Of a stretch of DNA of 64,000 bases, positions 17,539-26,053 are shown piece by piece; position 1 is the stretch's first letter, and every line of letters begins with the position of its first letter. The notes under the pieces are model-generated. The model was not told the origin of the DNA, searched no databases, and was given only the letters and a program-made list of their open reading frames with translations. The DNA is from Streptomyces achromogenes (GTDB lineage: Bacteria; Actinomycetota; Actinomycetes; Streptomycetales; Streptomycetaceae). A program made the position numbers and the translations under genes. Where the stretch lies: the NCBI RefSeq assembly GCF_030816715.1, contig NZ_JAUSYH010000001.1, positions 186,001 through 250,000 of the forward strand. Reading direction: 5' to 3'.

Positions 17539-18178
17539 CGCCACCACTTCCGGGATCAGGGTGAGGGCGGCCGCCGGCGCGCACGGGTCGGCACGACCGC
17601 TCCGAAGGGGGGCCGGACGTGCCCAGTGCGGCCAGGGGCTCGGTCTCCCCCGCTTCCCATGTTCCTCCTGCCCTTCCCGGCCCGCACCTCGGCCTGTCAC
17701 CAAGTCGACGGCCCCGCTCACCGGTTCACCTCCACAGAGCAACGTCGCTGCGTCACGGTCGACTTGATGCCTGACACTGACCTGACACGGAGGCGGGCGA
17801 TGTCCTGCCGTCGCCCCTCTCGCGTCGGCAACTCGGGGTCGGCCCGGGGCTTCTGCGTCCACGCCACGTTGGATGAAAGGGCAACAGTTGAGGCATGCAC
17901 TTGAGGCCTGTCGTCGCCCTCGCCCCGAGTTGGCGTCCTCCCCGTACGAGGGTGACGATGGAGGTGGACCCTCGGCTCGGACCGGACGGGGACGGCATGC
18001 CGAGAGGCGTTGCGGGCGTGCGGCAGGATCAGCTTCCCCCAGCGCATCGCGGTTGTTCCGCTCGGCGGGATCTCCTGCCGGATGATCCGGAGCGGGAATC
18101 GCTCAGCTGTCACCTCGGCGCAATGATCCGGAGCGGGAATCGCTCAGCTGTCACCTCGGCGCACTCAATGGGGACGTC
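17539..18178. other. 640-bp divergent intergenic region
   Basis: Between the PatA/PatG-like operon and the propeller gene. Open frames here lack coding character. The only strong structure is a perfect 41-bp tandem duplication at its right end. Promoters for both directions should lie here, but no convincing -35/-10 pair stood out. Confidence 0.5.
18082..18163. repeat. Perfect 41-bp tandem duplication
   Basis: Two identical 41-bp copies, 18082-18122 and 18123-18163, each starting ATGATCCGGAGCGGGAATCG and ending with CACCTCGGCGCA, with no spacer. The second copy ends 16 bp before the start of the propeller gene, so the duplication spans its 5' leader or promoter. Either a recent slippage event or duplicated regulatory sites. 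Confidence 0.95.
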
Positions 18179-20623
18179 ATGGCCATCTCCGACGAAGAAC
18201 TGGCGCGGGCGAAAGAGATCCGGGTCGAACAGGTGCCGCTGCTGCGCAGGAGCCGCGGCGTGACCAACGAGACCCTCCAGAGGCTGCCCGACGCCGCGGT
18301 ACGACGTGCGCTGCGGCGCCTGAACTACCCCGACCTGCCCAACGCGCGACGACTGTTCAGGCTCGACCAGGAGCGCGGCGACGACGGCACGGTCCCGGCG
18401 CACGCCCAGGGAACGGCACTCGACAGGATGCACGCGCGGCTGGCAGCGGAGGAGGCCCCGCCCGCGCGGACCGCGGGCGTGCCGACCGGCGCCGCACGTG
18501 AGGGCCTCGGGGCCGGCCCGACCCCGACGGCCGGGATGCAACTCGCCGCATGGGAGTGGCTCGGCCCGGGCAACATCGGCGGTCGCACCCGCGGCATCGC
18601 GATCCATCCCGAGGAGCCGCGGAGGATGTGGGCCGCGGGCGCCGGCGGCGGCGTGTGGCACACCGAGGACGGCGGAGCGCAGTGGGCGCCCGTCGACGAC
18701 TTCCTCGGCAACCTGGCCTGCTCCTGCCTGGCCATGGACCCCGGCGACCCCTCGACGATCTATGTCGGTACCGGTGAGGGTTTCTCCAACAGCGACGCCC
18801 TGCGCGGCAACGGCGTCTTCCGCACCACCGACGGCGTCAACTGGGCGCCGATCACCGCCACCCAGACAACGGATTTCCGCGCCGTGACCCGGATGGCGGT
18901 CTCCTCGACCGGCGAGGTCGTCCTCGCTGCCACCACGACCGGGCTCTTCCGCTGTTCCGACGAGGAACGCAAAATCTGGACACAGGTCCTGGACGTCCCG
19001 CTCGGCACCGTCCTGTTCGACCCCACCGACGACGACCTGGCCGTGGCCGGCGCCCTGGAGGCCGGCGCGGCCTTCGTCAGCTCCGACGGCGGGCGCACCT
19101 GGCAGACGGCGACTCCGGGCGGCAACCCGTGGTCGGGGCGGGTCGAACTCGCCTACGCTGCCGCGGATCCCGGGATCGTCTACGCCTCCGTCCAGATGAC
19201 CAGCGGCCGCGTCTATCGCTCCACGGACGGCGGCCGAACCTACCGTCTCCGGAAAACCCTCGACTCCAGCGGCCAGATGGCCAACTATCTGGGCGACCAG
19301 GGCTGGTACGGCAACGCCGTGTGGGCCGGCGACCCGACGGACGGGAACCTCGTCGTGCTCGGCGGCGTCGACCTGTGGCGCAGCACCGACGGCGGCGACC
19401 ACATCACCGAGATCAGCACCTGGTGGGCCCCGGGTTCCGTGCACGCCGACCACCACACGATCGTCTCGCACCCCGGATACGACGGGGCGAACAACCGGAC
19501 GGTCTTCTTCGGCAACGACGGCGGCGTGTTCACCGCACAGGATTTGGCGCAGACCGGCACCGAGCAGGAACCGCCGTTCGTCGACGGCTGGACCGAACTG
19601 GACAACAACTACGGGGTCACCCAGTTCTACTCCGGCGCCGGCAACCGGCTCAGCGGAAAGATCGTCGGCGGCGCGCAGGACAACGGCACCCTCTGCTTCG
19701 ACCCTGCCCAGGGCACCGAAGGCTGGCAGCAGATCTTCGGCGGCGACGGCGGCTGGTGCGCCTCCGACCCCGGCGATCCGCAGGTCTTCTACGGTGAGTA
19801 CGTCTTCCTGAACATCCACCGAAACACCGACGGCGGCGCCAGTGACGACACCGAGGGCGACCGCTACATCAGCGGCCAGTTCTGGAACGCCGCCATCAGG
19901 GAGTGGGACTGGAAGCCGCTGCCATTCCGTATCCCCGACGCCATGACCAACCAGGCCCTGTTCATCGCACCGTTCGCCCTCGACCCGAACGAACCCGACC
20001 GGATGCTCGCCGGCGGCCTGTCGCTGTGGCGGACGGACAACGCCAAGGAAGCCAACACGCCCACGTCCGGGCCGAGCTGGCGGGCGGTCAAACCCAGCGC
20101 GGGATCCAAGATCAGTGCGCTCGCCGTGGCGGCCGGCCACTCCGACCTGATCTGGGTGGGGCACGTCAACGGGATGCTGTTCCGTACCGTCAACGGCACG
20201 GCGACGACGCCGGCGTGGAGTCGTGTCGGGGTGACCGGACCCGGCCCACTGCGGCCGCGACGCTACCTCACCTGCGTCACGCTCGACCCGGCCGAGCCGG
20301 ACACGGCCTACGTCGCCTTCGGTGGTTACGAACCGGACAACCTCTGGGTCACCCACGACGGCGGCGCCACGTGGACCCAGCTCGCCCAGACGCTGCCGGA
20401 CGTACCTGTCCGGGCGGTCGCCGTACATCCGCGGAACACGTCATTCCTGTACTGCGGTACCGAGGTGGGGCTCTTCGCCAGCGATGACGGCGGGACCAAC
20501 TGGTCGGCGGCCAACGAAGGGCCCACCAACTGCTCGGTCGACCAGCTGTTCTGGATGGACGAGACGTTGGTCAGCGTCACTCATGGCCGTGGCATGTTCC
20601 GGATCGACCTGTCGACGGTCTGA
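18179..20623 (+). CDS. Large BNR/sortilin-like beta-propeller protein
   Basis: 814 residues. A charged helical region (residues 1-115) precedes repeated Asp-box/BNR motifs: HTEDGGAQW, RTTDGVNW, SSDGGRTW, STDGGRTY, THDGGATW and ASDDGGTNW. This is the pattern of sortilin/VPS10, sialidase-like and HCF136-like propellers. There is no signal peptide or membrane segment at the N-terminus, which is unusual as many such proteins are secreted. Start ATG after GGGGA. It is divergent from the PatA/PatG-like operon; a shared role is possible but unproven. Catalytic sialidase residues are not evident, so a binding/scaffold role is more likely. Confidence 0.8.
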   Translation: MAISDEELARAKEIRVEQVPLLRRSRGVTNETLQRLPDAAVRRALRRLNYPDLPNARRLFRLDQERGDDGTVPAHAQGTALDRMHARLAAEEAPPARTAGVPTGAAREGLGAGPTPTAGMQLAAWEWLGPGNIGGRTRGIAIHPEEPRRMWAAGAGGGVWHTEDGGAQWAPVDDFLGNLACSCLAMDPGDPSTIYVGTGEGFSNSDALRGNGVFRTTDGVNWAPITATQTTDFRAVTRMAVSSTGEVVLAATTTGLFRCSDEERKIWTQVLDVPLGTVLFDPTDDDLAVAGALEAGAAFVSSDGGRTWQTATPGGNPWSGRVELAYAAADPGIVYASVQMTSGRVYRSTDGGRTYRLRKTLDSSGQMANYLGDQGWYGNAVWAGDPTDGNLVVLGGVDLWRSTDGGDHITEISTWWAPGSVHADHHTIVSHPGYDGANNRTVFFGNDGGVFTAQDLAQTGTEQEPPFVDGWTELDNNYGVTQFYSGAGNRLSGKIVGGAQDNGTLCFDPAQGTEGWQQIFGGDGGWCASDPGDPQVFYGEYVFLNIHRNTDGGASDDTEGDRYISGQFWNAAIREWDWKPLPFRIPDAMTNQALFIAPFALDPNEPDRMLAGGLSLWRTDNAKEANTPTSGPSWRAVKPSAGSKISALAVAAGHSDLIWVGHVNGMLFRTVNGTATTPAWSRVGVTGPGPLRPRRYLTCVTLDPAEPDTAYVAFGGYEPDNLWVTHDGGATWTQLAQTLPDVPVRAVAVHPRNTSFLYCGTEVGLFASDDGGTNWSAANEGPTNCSVDQLFWMDETLVSVTHGRGMFRIDLSTV

Positions 20624-20659
20624 CGATCCTTGACCTGGCACATTTCGAAGGTGACGGCG

Positions 20660-20905
20660 ATGACACGAGACGTGCGTCTGCGAGGCCGGATCGAGGCGGC
20701 GGCCGCCGGTCTGTGCGCAGTGCTCTTCCTGGCCACGCTGATCTGGCGCGACTGGATCGAGGCAGTGTTCGGAGTGGACCCCGATCAGCACAGCGGGGCC
20801 CTCGAGTGGGCGATCGTCGCCCTGACGCTGGGCGCGACGGTGGCGTTCTCGCTGCTTGCGCGCGGTGAGTACCGCAGGGCCCGGTTGACGTCGTCCAGAT
20901 CGTGA
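20660..20905 (+). CDS. Small two-helix membrane protein
   Basis: 81 residues from ATG 20660 with GAAGG eight bases upstream. Two hydrophobic helices are evident (AAAAGLCAVLFLATLIW and AIVALTLGATVAFSLLA) separated by an acidic loop. It follows the propeller gene by 36 bp and is probably co-transcribed. No known family recognised. Confidence 0.6.
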   Translation: MTRDVRLRGRIEAAAAGLCAVLFLATLIWRDWIEAVFGVDPDQHSGALEWAIVALTLGATVAFSLLARGEYRRARLTSSRS

Positions 20906-21055
20906 CGTCCGCGCCCCCGGCCAGGACCGCCCTCATGGCCCTCCGCGTGGGTTACTGACACTACGTCAGGCCCTCGCGACGAAATGACGCCGTTGACCGT
21001 GGCGGACGAGCTCCAAACAGGCCCTCGGGGTACTCGACGAAGCCGTCACCTCGAC

Positions 21056-21085
21056 GGTGCCGGTGCCGGTGCCGGTGCCGGTGCC
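21056..21085. repeat. Hexanucleotide tandem repeat (GGTGCC)x5
   Basis: Five exact GGTGCC units in the 206-bp gap between the small membrane protein gene and the 3' end of the LuxR-type gene. It lies just outside the coding part. Slippage-prone simple repeat. Confidence 0.9.
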
Positions 21086-21111
21086 GACGTGAGGATTCGC
21101 GCCCGCGCAGG

Positions 21112-22317
21112 TCACGCGGTGCTGAGGGGATGGGCCGCCGTGGCCGATCGTGGTGGCCAGGTGTGGGGGGCGAGTATGCCGAGGACGTACGCGCGGGCCA
21201 CGAGGGCCGGACGGGTGGCGGCGCCCAGCAGGTGCCGCAGGCGGCTGAGGTGGTAGTCGAGCGTCTGCCGCGACAGGTTCAGCGAGGCGGCTATGTCGCT
21301 GTTGCTGCTGCCCTGCGCCAACAACGACAGGATGCGGATCTGCGCGGCGGTCAGCGGCGGATGCGCCTCGTGGGCGAGACTCTGATGGGTGATCACGGCC
21401 CAGACGTGCCGTGCCCGGCTGGCGGAATGGCCGATAGTCGTCAGGTGGAGCTCCGCCCGCCGCTGCAGTCCACGCGTGTCGACGAGCACGGCCGTGGTCT
21501 CGACACGTCGGGTGCGGCGGGCTATCAGACTGTTCCACCGGCGGTGCAACCGGTCCAGATCCGGCCCCGGTTCGGGGGCCAGCAGCGTGTGGGCGCGGCG
21601 GCCCACGAGGTCGGTCAGGCCGAGGTGGAAGAGTTCGGCGGCCGCCACGCTCGCCTCGATCACCCGCCCGTTCGCCGACAACAGGGCGCAGGGCAGACCG
21701 CTGTGGTCGCGCAGAGCGCTGAGGTTCTCCTCGGCCTCCTGGCGCTGCGCGGTGGCCCGCAGGTGGTCGGTGATGTCCACGTAGATGCCGGCGACGCACG
21801 TACGGGAGTGTTCCCGCACCGGGAAGCGGTGGCCGACCGCGCGGCCTGTGGTGCCGTCCTGGCGCAGATAGCGGAGGGTGTGGCGGACGGGCGTGCCCCG
21901 GGTGAGTATCTGCTGGTCCAGGGCCCGGAACCGCTCGGCCTCGGCCGGGGCGTCGAAGTCCTCGATGTATCTGCCGACCAGTTGCTGTGGTGCGGTGCCG
22001 TAGAGGTGCGCGTAGGCGTGGTTGGCCCACAGGTAGCGCCCCTCGCGGTCCCGGATGAAGGCGGGCGCCGGGGCGAGGTCCACGAGGTCCGCGAAGGCGG
22101 CGCCACCGGGGGGCACCGCGAGCCCGGCTTCGTGGTGCCGCCGGTCCCGGGTGCGCTGTGAGCCGCCCGGGTCGGCGAGGCCGTCGGCATCGGCGGGCTC
22201 ACCCGTCCGCGGGGGTCCTTCGGCGTCCCTCTCCCCCGCCGCCTGGCACGGCTCGTCGACTTCCCTCCAGGACACGGGAAGGTTCTCGAGCAGAGTCTTG
22301 TGGCTCGGGTCGGGCAC
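21112..22317 (-). CDS. PAS-domain LuxR-family transcriptional regulator
   Basis: 401 residues from a GTG at 22317 that has GGAG six bases upstream; an ATG at 22398 would add 27 residues but lacks a site. A PAS domain is clear at about residues 75-190 (PAFIRDREGRYLWANHAYAH), a second PAS-like unit follows (about 205-310), and the C-terminal HTH is of the LuxR/FixJ type (PPLTAAQIRILSLLAQGSSNSDIAASL split over 335-365). It is divergent from the ATP-grasp operon with a large palindrome between them, so it most likely regulates that operon. The PAS ligand is unknown. Confidence 0.85.
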   Translation of the reverse strand: MPDPSHKTLLENLPVSWREVDEPCQAAGERDAEGPPRTGEPADADGLADPGGSQRTRDRRHHEAGLAVPPGGAAFADLVDLAPAPAFIRDREGRYLWANHAYAHLYGTAPQQLVGRYIEDFDAPAEAERFRALDQQILTRGTPVRHTLRYLRQDGTTGRAVGHRFPVREHSRTCVAGIYVDITDHLRATAQRQEAEENLSALRDHSGLPCALLSANGRVIEASVAAAELFHLGLTDLVGRRAHTLLAPEPGPDLDRLHRRWNSLIARRTRRVETTAVLVDTRGLQRRAELHLTTIGHSASRARHVWAVITHQSLAHEAHPPLTAAQIRILSLLAQGSSNSDIAASLNLSRQTLDYHLSRLRHLLGAATRPALVARAYVLGILAPHTWPPRSATAAHPLSTA

Positions 22318-22676
22318 AACGGTCTCCGTCCGTATAGGACTGGCTGACGCACAGTCACACGACGTTGGATATCCCGCCCCGTACAGCACAAGCTCCATTC
22401 CCGGCCGAGTTGCCGGAAGTGGACGGTGGTCCCCGCCGCCCCTATCGCTCGGGCCCGGACTTCGGGGACGAGAGTCTGCGGACCACCCCCGCGACTCAGG
22501 CATTTGCCTGAGTCGCGGGCGGCCTCTGCGGCGATATGTGCGGTTACAGCCTGGTCCCCTGGAGTGTGCGGGCGGGCTCTGCGGACGCCGTTCCCCGACA
22601 CGATCCCCGGGCCCGTCACCGCGCCACCGGTGCCGAGAACGGCCCCCGCCGACCAGGTGAATGGAGACGAATTTCT
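22318..22676. other. 359-bp divergent promoter region of the ATP-grasp cassette
   Basis: Separates the PAS-LuxR gene and the ATP-grasp operon. Apart from the near-perfect 32-bp palindrome at 22488-22519, I see a less GC-rich patch around 22340-22385 that could hold the regulator's promoter. Open frames crossing it lack coding character. Confidence 0.5.
22488..22519. promoter_or_regulatory. 32-bp palindrome with 15-bp perfect arms
   Basis: CCCGCGACTCAGGCA and TGCCTGAGTCGCGGG are exact inverted copies around TT. The site is 170 bp from the regulator start and 158 bp from the ATP-grasp start. A LuxR-type operator is the favoured reading; a hairpin acting as terminator or attenuator is the alternative. 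Confidence 0.7.
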
Positions 22677-24050
22677 GTGAGCACGGTGCTGTTGGTGCAT
22701 GCCAAGGGTGGTCCGCCGCTCGGCCATGTCCTGTCCCGGACGGCTGCGAGGGCGGACGTGCACCTGCTGGCGCTCAGCGCTCTTCCCCCCGCCGTGGCGG
22801 GTTCCGCAGGGAGACTGTGCGCCTCGGTCACGACGCCGGACGACGCAGGCCGCTCCGACCTGGTCGCCCTGATCGTCTCGCATGCCCGGCTGGTGGGCGC
22901 GGACGCCGTGATCACCTTCTCCGAGTACGCGGTCGTCGCGGTCGCCGAGGCCTGCGAGAAGCTCGGTCTGCCGGGCGCGGGCGCAGCCGCCGCACTCGCG
23001 CGCGACAAGCGGCTGATGCGCAGCACCTGGCAGCGGAGCGGCCTTCCGCAGCCCGCGTTCCGCCCCGTCTCCACGGAAGCGGATCTGCGGGCGGCGGTGA
23101 GCTCCCTGTCCTGTCCACTGCTCCTCAAGGCTGCCTGGAGCGCGGGATCCACCGCCCACCAGATCATCACCTCGCCCGGCGAGGCGTCCGCCGCCTGGGC
23201 CCGCTCGCGCCAGGTCATGGCGGAGTCCGCCCAGTTGGGATACGCGGAGCTGCATGTCGCCGAGGCGGATGCCGACTTCGTGGTCGAGGAGATCGTCAGC
23301 GGCACGGCGGCGGACTGGTTCGACGAGCCCGGCTGGGGCGACTACCTCAGCGTCGAGGGCGTCGTGGCGGACGGTGTCTTCCACCCCGTCTGCCTCAGCG
23401 GCCGGATGCCCACCATCGAGCCGTTCACCGAACGCGCCGGCATCACGCCCGCTCTGCTTTCGCCTGACGCGCAGGACCGCGTCGTGGCCCTGGCGCGCCG
23501 TGCCGTCGACGCGCTGGGCCTGCGTGACTGCGGAACGCACACGGAGATCAAGCTCGGCCCCGACGGCAGCATGTGGCTCATCGAGACAGCCGCCCGGTTC
23601 GGCGGCGCGATGACGGTGCCGCAGATCGAGGAGGTCTTCGAACTGGACCTGGTGGGCATGCTCGTCGACCATCTGCTGGGACGCCCGGTCACCTGGCCGG
23701 AGCAGGCCCTGACCCCGGAGCGGGCCCGGGGTGCGGCGGGCTCCCTCGTCGTCCTCGCGGTCGACGGCCGGGGCGAGGCCTGGCAGGGCCGCAAGGTCTG
23801 GGATTTCCCCGTGGTCGCGTCGGACGTCCCGCTGAGCCCGGACAGTGAGCTGTCGGTGGTGGCGGAGAGCTCCTTGCCCGACGGCAGTGTCGTGCCGGTC
23901 TACGACCCCGCCGCGGGCGCCAACACCATGGCGGCCCTGTGCCTGCTCTCCGCCGCCGACCCGCGGACGGTGCTGCGGGACTTCGAGACCCTGGTGGACG
24001 CCCTGCCCCGAGTGCTGCCCGCCGCGCAGTCCGAGGAGGTTCCCGCATGA
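22677..24050 (+). CDS. ATP-grasp ligase
   Basis: 457 residues from GTG 22677 with GGAGA upstream. The N-terminal Rossmann-like part starts STVLLVHAKGG; the ATP-grasp core has KRLMRSTWQRSGLPQPAF, the ATP lysine in LLLKAAWSAGS, FVVEEIVSG, and the Mg-binding strand EIKLGPDGSMWLIETAARFGG. This is the layout of carboxylate-amine ligases related to PurK/BacD and other dipeptide or amide-forming enzymes. The usual Asn after the metal Glu is replaced (ETAAR), as in several secondary-metabolite ligases. Its stop overlaps the next start (ATGA). Probable role: making an amide/peptide bond in a small molecule; substrates unknown. Confidence 0.82.
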   Translation: MSTVLLVHAKGGPPLGHVLSRTAARADVHLLALSALPPAVAGSAGRLCASVTTPDDAGRSDLVALIVSHARLVGADAVITFSEYAVVAVAEACEKLGLPGAGAAAALARDKRLMRSTWQRSGLPQPAFRPVSTEADLRAAVSSLSCPLLLKAAWSAGSTAHQIITSPGEASAAWARSRQVMAESAQLGYAELHVAEADADFVVEEIVSGTAADWFDEPGWGDYLSVEGVVADGVFHPVCLSGRMPTIEPFTERAGITPALLSPDAQDRVVALARRAVDALGLRDCGTHTEIKLGPDGSMWLIETAARFGGAMTVPQIEEVFELDLVGMLVDHLLGRPVTWPEQALTPERARGAAGSLVVLAVDGRGEAWQGRKVWDFPVVASDVPLSPDSELSVVAESSLPDGSVVPVYDPAAGANTMAALCLLSAADPRTVLRDFETLVDALPRVLPAAQSEEVPA

Positions 24051-26053
24051 GCACCCACCTGGCCACCGAAGCCGCCTCGCCCGCGACGGACCGCACGGTC
24101 GTCGGCGAGAACCTCTCCCTGCCGCTCTTCCGGACGCTGTCGGGAGTCCTGGCGGGTCACCCTTACCTCAAGGTCGTCGTCGACCGCGCGGAGAACACCT
24201 GGCACCTGCTCGACACCGGCGCGCACCCCTTCCACGTCAACTATGTCGCCACCCGGGTGCTGGGTATGGACCTGGCCTCGCTGGACGCGCGGTTGGACGC
24301 GTTCAACGCCTCCGTCTACACCGATCCCGAGCGCCGGTTCCTGCTCGGTGTGCTGTCCCTGCACACCGAGCAGGAGGAGGGCAGGGAGCGGCCGTTCCTC
24401 GTCCTGGAGACGACCGAGGCCGACACGATGAGCGGCGAACTGCTCGCGTTCTTCTACGAGTTCGTCCGGGCTCGGGTCGACAGCAGGCTGCCGCTGCTGC
24501 TCAAGCCCGCCAACCACGGGCAGGAGGAAGGACTGTCGGCGATCAGCGAACGGCGGGTGCCCCGCATTCTGGGCCACGAGCTGTTCGGTTCCCGGGAGCG
24601 CACACCGCTGAACCCCGGCGAGGCCACCGGGCGGCTGCGATTCTTCCGGACGGCCGAGGAGTACACGGTGGCGGAGGCCGGCCTGGGCTGGGCCGACATC
24701 GTGGCGATGCCGTGCCTGCCCGACGACGTACCGCGCGTCGCCGGCTTCATCAACACGGCGCCGATCACGCCGCTTTCGCACACCAACGTCCTCGCCTCCG
24801 GCTGGGGCATCCCCAACGCGATCGTCCGTGATCTGGAGCAACTCGTCGACAAGGACGGCCTCGACGACGCGTGGGTGCGCTACCGGGTCGACGAGGACGA
24901 CATATCCCTGGAGCGTCTCGACCACGAACCCGACCTGCGGGCGCCGGCCTGGCACCAGCAGCGCATACGCCTCGAGCCACCGCTGCTCGAAGACGCCCCC
25001 GTGCTCTCCCTGCACCGGCTGCGCAGCGCCGACCGCGACCGCTACGGCACGAAGGCGGCCAACCTCGGCGAGCTGCACCACGTCCTCGACAGCCGTACGG
25101 TGGACCTGACCTCCTTCTACGGTCGGCCCCGTCCGCCGCGCGAGGACCTCTACGGTCACCTCGCCACCCGCCTCGGCCTCAGTGCCTTCACCGTCGAGCA
25201 ACTCCGCGCAAAAGCAGCCGAGTTCGTCGCCGAGGCGGTCGGCGCCCCGGAGGGCGTCGCACTCCCCTTCGCGCTCCAGCAGCGGTTCCTCGCCTCCTCC
25301 CCGGCCCTCCAGCAGGGCATCGGCAAGCTGAAGATGGCGCTCGAACTCGACGCCACCGACGTCCTGGACTCACTGTGCCTGCACCTGCAACACCTGATCC
25401 GGCACACTCCCGTCCCCGAGTCGGTCACCCGGCAGATCGACCAGGCCTTCCCCGCCGCGGCGGCCTCCCGCGGGCGGCTGGTGGTGCGCTCCTCCTCCAA
25501 CGCCGAGGACCTCCCCGGGTTCTCCGCGGCCGGCGTCTACGACTCCGTCACCACCGTCCACGGCACGGGTGAACTCCTCGACGCGGTACGCCACGTGTGG
25601 GCCTCCCTCGTGTCGCCCCGCAGCGTGCGGCTGCGCCACCAGGTCGGCATCTCCCTCGACGACACCTACATGGGTGTGATCGTTCAGGAGTACCTGCCCG
25701 CCTCCCTGGGCGGCGTCCTCGTGACCTGCAACCCGACCCGCCGCGAGGACTTCCGCAACGTCTACCTCAACTGTTCCCCGGGCTCCCCCGAGCAGGTGGT
25801 CGACGGGACGGTGCTGCCGCAGCAGTACCTGTACAACACCGTGGAGGGCGGCGGCCGTACCCTCGCACTGGGCTCGTGGGGCCAGGGGCTGTCCGCCGCG
25901 GTCCGCGCCCGGCTCGCCGACCTGTCCCTCACCGGACGGCTCCTGCAGTCCCACTTCAGCGCGGCCGACGTGGACAAGCCACTCGACATCGAGTGGCTGA
26001 TGACCGAGCAGGGCGACTTCCGGCTGGTCCAGATCCGCCCCTACGCGCTGTGA
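24047..26053 (+). CDS. Phosphohistidine-domain / PEP-pyruvate-binding protein (PpsA/rifampin phosphotransferase-like), permuted order
   Basis: 668 residues. An unassigned N-terminal domain (1-190) is followed by a mobile phosphohistidine domain with His245 in TPLSHTNVLASGWGIPNAI, and then a C-terminal PEP/pyruvate-kinase-like ATP-grasp domain (about 335-668) with YGTKAANLGEL, VVRSSSNAEDLPGFSAAG, EYLPASLGGVLVTCNP and a final FRLVQIRPYAL. In PpsA and PPDK the ATP domain precedes the His domain; here the order is reversed and the PEP-binding barrel is missing. The protein may therefore phosphorylate or adenylate-activate a small acceptor via the swivelling His. Coupled by ATGA to the ATP-grasp gene and by GTGA to the MFS gene. 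Confidence 0.8.
   Translation: MSTHLATEAASPATDRTVVGENLSLPLFRTLSGVLAGHPYLKVVVDRAENTWHLLDTGAHPFHVNYVATRVLGMDLASLDARLDAFNASVYTDPERRFLLGVLSLHTEQEEGRERPFLVLETTEADTMSGELLAFFYEFVRARVDSRLPLLLKPANHGQEEGLSAISERRVPRILGHELFGSRERTPLNPGEATGRLRFFRTAEEYTVAEAGLGWADIVAMPCLPDDVPRVAGFINTAPITPLSHTNVLASGWGIPNAIVRDLEQLVDKDGLDDAWVRYRVDEDDISLERLDHEPDLRAPAWHQQRIRLEPPLLEDAPVLSLHRLRSADRDRYGTKAANLGELHHVLDSRTVDLTSFYGRPRPPREDLYGHLATRLGLSAFTVEQLRAKAAEFVAEAVGAPEGVALPFALQQRFLASSPALQQGIGKLKMALELDATDVLDSLCLHLQHLIRHTPVPESVTRQIDQAFPAAAASRGRLVVRSSSNAEDLPGFSAAGVYDSVTTVHGTGELLDAVRHVWASLVSPRSVRLRHQVGISLDDTYMGVIVQEYLPASLGGVLVTCNPTRREDFRNVYLNCSPGSPEQVVDGTVLPQQYLYNTVEGGGRTLALGSWGQGLSAAVRARLADLSLTGRLLQSHFSAADVDKPLDIEWLMTEQGDFRLVQIRPYAL

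Noticed and set aside
17718..18113. 131-codon leftward frame in the divergent region
   Set aside because: It reads through the promoter zone, shows no third-position bias and ends in the direct repeat.
21056..21085. CRISPR-like or phase-variation array
   Set aside because: Five GGTGCC units without spacers, outside any gene and at no promoter I can define; a simple microsatellite.
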